Notes under the pieces: generated by a model
The model's input: the letters and a program-made list of their open reading frames with translations, nothing else
Database searches by the model: none
What the model was told of the DNA's origin: nothing
In this document: positions 8,751 to 13,883 of the stretch, in pieces
Position numbering within the stretch: the first letter of the stretch is position 1
Layout: every line of letters starts with the position of its first letter
Program-made: the position numbers and the translations under genes
DNA from: Botryococcus braunii
Taxonomy: Eukaryota > Chlorophyta > Trebouxiophyceae
Direction of reading: 5' to 3'
NCBI GenBank assembly: GCA_002005505.1
Contig: MVGU01001938.1
Location: forward strand, 1 to 17,933
Length of the DNA: 17,933 bases

Positions 8751-8801
8751 TCGATTACCTGTACAGATTATTGTATTATAGATATCTGTACAGGTAATCG
8801 A
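8751..8801. repeat. Perfect inverted repeat, 18-bp arms, 15-nt loop
   Basis: The arm TCGATTACCTGTACAGAT (8751-8768) is exactly complementary to ATCTGTACAGGTAATCGA (8784-8801), with an AT-rich 15-base spacer. The arms contain the self-complementary octamer CTGTACAG. No coding sequence surrounds it. It could be a small cruciform or hairpin, a remnant of a MITE-like element, or the stem of a short hairpin RNA. None of these is shown by the sequence alone. Confidence 0.95.
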
Positions 8802-9645
8802 AGATTGAGTGTGTTCTGGTGGTCGTCACTCAGTTGGGAAAGACAAAAGCTCCCCAAAGGATGGACAATGTGCTGCAGGTCATTTTCTTGAGCTGAGACG
8901 ACGTTTTCTTGAGTTTATTGATGCAGGCGAGACTTTTGCCCAAGACGATCGGAGACTTCATTTGAAAATGGTTAAGCGTGATGGTTGGTAGGATTTCAAG
9001 CAGGGGTTCTTGGTGTGTTGGAGGGCATTGAGTTGCAAAGATTGTAATTAGGAGGGGCCAATTGTTTGGACTGGGCTGGAATGCCTTCAGCAGGTCAGCG
9101 TGCTCATAGTAGGTGACTGCCTGAATGTAGACCGTCGCCAAAATTTTCATGCAGCCGAGAGGTTCCCTACGGAGGGCACATGCTGGAGGTCGTTATCTCT
9201 GGCAGGTAGCATTCCTCACCACATTGCGTGATGAGGGGATTTCTTAGGACACTGACAGCTGGCTTTTTGTATCGTGTTGTTTTCAGTTTCCTGAGTGCAC
9301 TATGTGGTTCTATCAGTTATTAGATCAGGCTTGTACCTCCTCTGCCTGAGGAGGTCCTGAGCACTAAACCTTTCGAGGGATCTTCGACTTGTAACTGGAT
9401 CTTCGGCTTCTAACTTTGCGGAATTTGCCACTGGCTCTGTTAGGAGCCATCTGCGCAGTAGCGGATTTTGATTCTCATTTGGCTTGACGAACTGCATTGT
9501 TTATCTTGGCCGCTTGCCATGTTGGCAGGGGGTTTCCTTCTGTAAGACATGTGACGGCGGGCTCTGGAAGTGATGGAACAGGACTTAAGCTTGTTTGCAG
9601 CATGTCGAAAGGTCACTGTAAAAGGTTATGGGCAGTGGCGTATCC

Positions 9646-9779
9646 TGTAAGCAAGCAGACAGGTCGTAAGTTCGTGCCTCTCCAGCTACAGTCCTCGACG
9701 ACTGTCTGCTCTTTAGACACATGCAACTGCATGAACAAGACTGGCATCCTTATGTGCCCAGTATCTTTCCAACCCAGTT
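9646..9779. repeat. Direct repeat A, copy 1 (134 bp)
   Basis: This segment (starting TGTAAGCAAGCAGACAGG) recurs at 9978-10111 with an offset of exactly 332 bp. The two copies differ at only two positions (CGACGA/CGATGA and CAACCC/CAAACC). It contains ACAGTC...GACTGT and CATGCA..TGCATG inverted pairs, so it can fold. It forms the outer end of the copia-1 3' LTR. Confidence 0.95.
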
Positions 9780-9977
9780 CCGTTACACGTTGATCTGTCA
9801 ATGAGCATCTACACACGGATAAGCTCCTGACGGCTGAAAGCAAGTACCTTCCTATACTCAATCAAGACTCCGTCCCTTAGCTGTTTGGGAGACTTGATTG
9901 TACACTAAGATGGTTCACTTACAAGCAAGCAATCAAACATGAACACATTACCAATACACACCCTGCGTCACCGCACC

Positions 9978-10111
9978 TGTAAGCAAGCAGACAGGTCGTA
10001 AGTTCGTGCCTCTCCAGCTACAGTCCTCGATGACTGTCTGCTCTTTAGACACATGCAACTGCATGAACAAGACTGGCATCCTTATGTGCCCAGTATCTTT
10101 CCAAACCAGTT
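9978..10111. repeat. Direct repeat A, copy 2 (134 bp)
   Basis: This is the inner copy of the 134-bp repeat in the copia-1 LTR, 98-99% identical to 9646-9779. The 198 bp between the copies and the roughly 204 bp after copy 2 show no similarity to each other by eye. So this is not a simple tandem of two whole LTRs. Confidence 0.95.
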
Positions 10112-10315
10112 GCTCGACTATGCGGTGATTGCAGCTTTAATAGTCCTTTCACACTAACGCGTAATCTAGATCAGATTGTACCTTATGTTCGAAATCGTCC
10201 ACAACCTAACGTGTCTAAGGTACCTTATGTTCTCAATGGACCCATATCCTAATAGTGCACACCTGAAGATCACTTAAAGCACAAGGAATTCAATAATAAT
10301 GTTCAGAACTCAACA

Positions 10316-10327
10316 CTTCCCGTTGCC
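10316..10327 (-). promoter_or_regulatory. Polypurine tract of copia-1
   Basis: On the - strand the bases just before the LTR read GGCAACGGGAAG, ending exactly at the TGTTGA start. A purine-rich primer site for plus-strand DNA synthesis is expected at this position in LTR retrotransposons. Copia-2 has the closely similar AAGGGGAAG at the same place. Confidence 0.7.
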
Positions 10328-10335
10328 TGCATGCT

Positions 10336-11461
10336 TTATGTGTATCTTCTCAAACCTAGTGAATCACGATGACCAACAAACACGGGCTTAGCAAGTGGCT
10401 TGGTCATAATGTCAGCCACATTTCGAGCAGATTCTACATAGAGGATATCTACCTGCCCAAGTGCCATAGCTTCCCTAGCATAGTGGAAGCTTACTGCAAC
10501 ATGCTTTGTGAATTTGGAATAAAGGGGGTTCCGTAAATTGGAAATGCATCCTTGGTTGTCACAGAAAATTTTGACCCTCCAAGGTGTAGCCCCGATCTCT
10601 TCCAAGAAGCCCCTAAGCCAGTTGGCTTCCTTCACGATATGGCCGGCTGCCATAAACTCGGCTTGCACAGTTGAGGTAGCAACTGAGCTCTGCTTCTTGC
10701 TTTCCCAAACCACGGCACTACCATAGACGGATAGAACATAGCCAGTGGTGGAATACCTGTGGTCCAGGTCCCCAGCATAGTCGGCATCAACATAGCCTTC
10801 TAGCTCAGGCCCCTTTCCACCCAGAGTAAGAGCTAATTCTCTGGTATCTCTCAAGTACTTCAGCACTCGAATGGCCTCATTCCAGTGTGAGGTAGTGGGT
10901 GTCATTCTATACCTTGACAACACTCCAACAGCCTGAGAAATATCAGGCCGGGTCGTATTGGCAATATATAGCAACGATCCAATCAACTCGCAGTATCGAT
11001 GACCAGGTGGCAGTGGGTTACCTGCCCCATGTGACATACCATCTGAGGACTCGGGTCTGCTGCTAGCCACGAAGTCCTTGGACCTGGGGGTATCAACCAC
11101 ACGCCCATCATCAGCAACGCCAAACTTTTCCACAAGAGCATCAATCTTGGGAGTGCAACTCATGGAAATAGTGCCCTGAACTCTATTGCGTAGGACCTGA
11201 CACCCCAGGAAATCATTCACCTCTCCCAAATCATGGATGGTGAAGTCCTTCTTCAACAACTCTTTCCCCCACTCAATCTCTGCAACCACTCTGGCAACTA
11301 TGAGAAGATCATCAACATAAACAAGAATAAAGGACAGGTTACCATCAGGGGCCCTCCTGATGTATACGCCTGCATCGCTCTTGCACACACTATACCCCAT
11401 CACGCTCAACTTGTCGCTCAAGGTCTTGTGCCAAGCCCGTGGGGCTTGTTTTAGACCGTAT
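10336..11461 (-). pseudogene. Copia-1 reverse transcriptase/RNase H, interrupted
   Basis: This is the C-terminal part of a Ty1/copia pol polyprotein, which makes element DNA from its RNA in cytoplasmic virus-like particles. On the - strand it reads YGLKQAPRAWHK, then the catalytic box LVYVDDLLIV (YVDD codons at 11308-11319), then VKDFLGCQ-type and GSLLYIANTTRPDI motifs. RNase H follows, with DADYAGD, SVATSTVQAEFM and FCDNQGC carrying its acidic residues, and then the stop at 10336. The frame is intact over this stretch. It begins abruptly in the middle of RKAL-YGLKQ, because a TRIM-like element inserted there (11467-12931). The preceding codons lie at 12937-13006, and everything further upstream is cut away by copia-2. 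The element is therefore dead. It resembles copia-2 closely in protein but has a different LTR. Confidence 0.92.
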
Positions 11462-11466
11462 AGTGC
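11462..11466. repeat. Target-site duplication, left (AGTGC)
   Basis: Five bases AGTGC directly before the left LTR are repeated directly after the right LTR (12932-12936). A 5-bp duplication is the normal mark of copia/TRIM integrase. Removing the element and one copy restores the reading of the copia-1 RT (KAL-YGLKQ) without a frame change. Confidence 0.97.
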
Positions 11467-11631
11467 TGTAGCGCGCCGGTAGGCAGACGGTGCCGGGGCT
11501 CGTCCCCGCACGTGCCGGGCGGTACATTGGTACTGGGTGTAGCCTCGTAGGCTCGCACAGTATATGGTATGGTGTTCGGACCATACTAGCACTTTCGTCG
11601 GTGCACGGCCATCCTTTGCAAGAATATTACA
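11467..11631 (+). repeat. Left (5') LTR of the TRIM-like element, 165 bp
   Basis: It begins TGTAGCGCGCCGG and ends AGAATATTACA, base-for-base identical to 12767-12931. It contains two hairpin-forming segments: CGGGG...CCCCG and GTATGGT-GTTCGG-ACCATAC. The second overlaps a TATA-like GTATATGG, a possible promoter. The - strand is open through most of the LTR and runs in frame into the copia-1 RT remnant, giving an accidental fusion frame. Confidence 0.97.
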
Positions 11632-11634
11632 TTT

Positions 11635-11645
11635 TGGTGGCCCAT
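11635..11645 (+). promoter_or_regulatory. Primer-binding site, tRNA-Ile-like
   Basis: Three bases after the left LTR the sequence TGGTGGCCCAT begins. It is the complement of ATGGGCCACCA, which I know as the 3' acceptor strand plus CCA of plant tRNA-Ile(AAU) (tRNA 5' end GGCCCAT). The match covers CCA, the discriminator base and the seven acceptor bases; I could not check it further into the T arm. Most plant copia and TRIM elements instead use initiator tRNA-Met (TGGTATCAGAGC). A small inverted repeat, CAAGTC-GGTG-GACTTG, follows at 11649-11664. Confidence 0.6.
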
Positions 11646-12753
11646 ATCCAAGTCGGTGGACTTGCGATGTTGGTTGTTGATCCCGCTTGACGCTTAAGTG
11701 TGTCTTACGGATGGTGTAGATGCTTAAGTGTGTCTTCGTTGCTGCCTGTCGTTCTATTTGGGTTGTTTCCCACTAGATCGAAGGATCAACAACACCTTGG
11801 TATCTAGTTCATGGACTTTGGTTGGGAGAATCTATTCTTCGCACCCATATAAGATCCGATGACGGGGATGGTTGTGGCCTGCGAGGGTCGACGTCCAGCT
11901 TGGTGTGTGGATCCAAGCAAGAAAGTTCGGATTTTTCTGTAATCTTTCTAATGACGTTTGGCTCTGCCGTTTCCGTGAGGACGGTGGGGGAGGACGGTGG
12001 CACTTCACGATGGTGAGTGTACGCTTCCCCTCATCTGGCTTGCTTTGGGTTGCTAATCCTTTGCAAATGTTTTCAACTTGCATTGCCTTAATGAAGCTTT
12101 GGTGTTTCAAGCATATCGTTGGGATTTCGGTGGTAAAGTGTCAACTTTTCCGGATGCCGATCTTACACGGATATGACGAGGTCTTGCTTTGTTGATTGGC
12201 GCCGAGTAGCATGGAGCTGAACATGCTTTCTATTTTGAAAGGCTCTTTTAGTGCTCGGTTGGCTTAGTAGTGCATTTATGGGGCCGTTGGAAAATGCCAT
12301 AAATGTGGAATGAGCTTTGCATGCTGGTTTTGCTTCCATCATTGCTTAATGAAGGATTTGTTCTTTTGTGTTGCGGCACATTAGACACTTCTTTTGTCTG
12401 CCTGGCCCAGTTGCCTCTGGCCCAGTTGCCTCTGCTCCTTGCCTGGCATTGGTCCATAGACCCGTTCACCACGTGGGCCTCGTGGTGGGCAACGTGTCTT
12501 TGGGGGGAGGAGAGAGGGAGAGAGGAAGCTTACGCTGGATAGTGAGAAGAGAAAGAGAGATGAGGCTTACGTTGGGAGGTGAGAGCTGTGTACCCCATAG
12601 GGGAGTGACCATATGATGACGGCCTTTGGCTGATGGTTGCGCTACAAGTTCCACGAGGCGTTGAAGCGATTCTCTAGGGTGTCTTCTCACATAAGGCATA
12701 AAAGCAACTCTCTAGACATCTCCTCTTAGGACCTCGCAGGAGCTCGGTCACCT

Positions 12754-12766
12754 AGGAGGGGGAGAA
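12754..12766 (+). promoter_or_regulatory. Polypurine tract of the TRIM-like element
   Basis: AGGAGGGGGAGAA is an uninterrupted purine run ending exactly at the first base of the right LTR. This is the expected priming site for plus-strand synthesis, and it fixes the element's orientation as +. Confidence 0.9.
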
Positions 12767-12931
12767 TGTAGCGCGCCGGTAGGCAGACGGTGCCGGGGCT
12801 CGTCCCCGCACGTGCCGGGCGGTACATTGGTACTGGGTGTAGCCTCGTAGGCTCGCACAGTATATGGTATGGTGTTCGGACCATACTAGCACTTTCGTCG
12901 GTGCACGGCCATCCTTTGCAAGAATATTACA
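12767..12931 (+). repeat. Right (3') LTR of the TRIM-like element, 165 bp
   Basis: Identical to the left LTR over all 165 bases and offset by exactly 1300 bp. It is followed by the second copy of the target duplication, AGTGC (12932-12936), and then by the continuation of the copia-1 RT. Confidence 0.97.
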
Positions 12932-12936
12932 AGTGC

Positions 12937-13006
12937 CTTCCTGAGCTTGCACACAACCCTCGTGTTGCCATTCTCAAATTCAAGCATTTCTGCTTGCGGC
13001 GTCACC
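12937..13006 (-). pseudogene. Copia-1 RT fragment upstream of the TRIM-like insertion
   Basis: The - strand reads VTPQAEMLEFENGNTRVVCK, then LRKAL. It matches the copia-2 segment that runs through GFDNGNPNIVCRLRKALYGL and joins across the TRIM-like element to YGLKQAPRAW at 11461. The fragment stops at about 13006, where the terminal sequence of the copia-2 LTR begins. Upstream RT, integrase and gag parts of copia-1 are therefore expected beyond the other end of copia-2, outside this window. Confidence 0.85.
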
Positions 13007-13143
13007 TGCAGTGATGGCACGACGGCAGCGTCACTTCGTAGCCTGTGGGAAAAACCGTCCACGCTACAACGTTTCCAGGAACAGCACACAGCACTCTCCA
13101 ACAGTAGAGGTTGGTCAAGGATACCAACATGCTTCGGACAAGT
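13003..13143. repeat. Direct repeat B, copy 1 (141 bp)
   Basis: It starts CACCTGCAGTGATGGCACG and ends GCTTCGGACAAGT. It recurs at 13485-13625, 482 bp away, with no mismatch that I can see. It contains a GTTGGT...ACCAAC inverted pair. The first four bases probably belong to the copia-1 target and match by chance. Confidence 0.95.
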
Positions 13144-13858
13144 CTTACAAATGATCTTAACTGCTCTCACTCTTGCTAAAGACCACGTAACACTACGCCT
13201 TGCCTGATAGCAGAGTTCAGCACCAAAGAGGCCTTGCGATGTCTACTTTACGTCACTAGAATACAATAATAGTTCATCAGTAACTCAGCAAGGTCTCTTT
13301 GTGATGTTTGTACAGTGAAACTATCTTACCGCCACAACGGTGGACGTCAACATAAGTCTCAATGAGGTCAAACATTCAGTGCGCTCTCGTCATGCACTCT
13401 CATCAATGCACACAGCAGTAATATCTAACTGGTCTGAATGTTTGAGCACAATCATATCTGGAACGGCTTTGAGAATCCTAAACACACCTGCAGTGATGGC
13501 ACGACGGCAGCGTCACTTCGTAGCCTGTGGGAAAAACCGTCCACGCTACAACGTTTCCAGGAACAGCACACAGCACTCTCCAACAGTAGAGGTTGGTCAA
13601 GGATACCAACATGCTTCGGACAAGTACCGAGCCGTTCCTGGGCTGCCCAGGGATGGCTCGGACTGCAGGGATCCTAAAGTACTACCATACGTAATGTCTA
13701 TTGAGAACGCATATCGTACAAGTCACGTGTTATGTCATTGAGGTACGAGTATGATCTATACCGTTCATAAAGGGCTATAACGGCTATAGTTTACACTGCT
13801 GTTGATGGCATGTGACAGGGGATGTCACTAAGTACAGTATTGACCAATTCATTCAACA
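13007..13858 (-). mobile_element. 3' LTR of copia-2 (with internal duplication)
   Basis: On the - strand the LTR starts TGTTGAATGAATTGG at 13858, right after AAGGGGAAG and 25 bp past the RNase H stop. The outer end is placed at 13007 (LTR ends ...CACTGCA), where it abuts the copia-1 RT; this gives 852 bp. As in copia-1, the outermost segment occurs twice (13003-13143 and 13485-13625). An alternative 370-bp LTR ending at 13489 is therefore possible, but it would leave 13007-13488 unexplained. Copia-2's 5' LTR lies outside the window and would decide this. Confidence 0.6.
13485..13625. repeat. Direct repeat B, copy 2 (141 bp)
   Basis: This is the inner copy of the copia-2 LTR repeat, apparently identical to 13003-13143. 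It is followed at 13626 by sequence unique to the start (U3 side) of the LTR; the 341 bp between the copies is unrelated to that sequence by eye. Confidence 0.95.
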
Positions 13859-13867
13859 CTTCCCCTT
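13859..13867 (-). promoter_or_regulatory. Polypurine tract of copia-2
   Basis: On the - strand the bases before the LTR read TCAAGGGGAAG, directly followed by the TGTTGA start of the LTR. The position and composition are those of a plus-strand primer site, parallel to copia-1. Confidence 0.75.
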
Positions 13868-13883
13868 GACAGCACCCTGTCAC

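Larger units (their letters stand above)
6230..9645. other. 3.4-kb stretch without a supported gene
   Basis: No long reading frame, recognised domain or RNA gene is supported here on either strand. It contains a G14 run (6413-6426), a 34-bp tandem duplication (7821-7888), an 18-bp-arm inverted repeat (8751-8801) and a few exon-like fragments listed separately. Composition is close to balanced and similar to the introns of the upstream gene, so it may be intron or intergenic DNA. Confidence 0.6.
9646..10315 (-). mobile_element. 3' LTR of copia-1 (with internal duplication)
   Basis: In element orientation (- strand) the LTR starts TGTTGAGTTCTG at 10315, right after a purine tract and 20 bp past the stop of the RNase H frame. 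A TGTTGA start behind a polypurine tract is typical of Ty1/copia LTRs. The outer end is placed at 9646, where the sequence reads TGTAAGC on the + strand (so the LTR ends ...CTTACA), giving 670 bp. The placement is a judgement: the last 134 bp occur a second time inside the LTR, and that inner copy, starting at 9978, gives an alternative end with a 338-bp LTR. The 5' LTR is not in the window, so the end cannot be confirmed. Confidence 0.6.
11467..12931 (+). mobile_element. TRIM-like non-autonomous LTR retrotransposon, 1465 bp
   Basis: This is a complete small LTR element. Two identical 165-bp LTRs (TGTA...TACA) flank a 1135-bp interior. A PBS-like site follows the left LTR, a polypurine tract precedes the right LTR, and a 5-bp target duplication brackets the whole. 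The orientation is + (PBS left, PPT right), opposite to the host copia-1. The interior has no gag, protease, integrase or RT that I can recognise. It holds two 15-bp repeats (GCTTAAGTGTGTCTT at 11692 and 11722) and a tandem 15-mer (GGCCCAGTTGCCTCT at 12404 and 12419). It must have been mobilised by enzymes of another element. At 1.5 kb it is larger than classic TRIMs (often under 1 kb) and smaller than LARDs. The lack of any LTR difference implies a recent insertion. Confidence 0.95.

Noticed and set aside
8879..8991. Exon-like + strand stretch reading LELRRRFLEFIDAGETF
   Set aside because: An acceptor-like GCTGCAG precedes it, but the donor (GTTAAG) is weak, no neighbouring exon fits, and no family is recognised.
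11790..11815. A second PBS-like site (TTGGTATCTAG) in the TRIM-like interior resembling initiator tRNA-Met sites
   Set aside because: It matches only about eight bases of the usual site and is 160 bp from the LTR; possibly a remnant of another element, but too short to claim.
11822..12616. Open frames of 64-107 codons inside the TRIM-like element
   Set aside because: None shows gag, protease, integrase or RT motifs; lengths are what is expected by chance in a non-coding interior.
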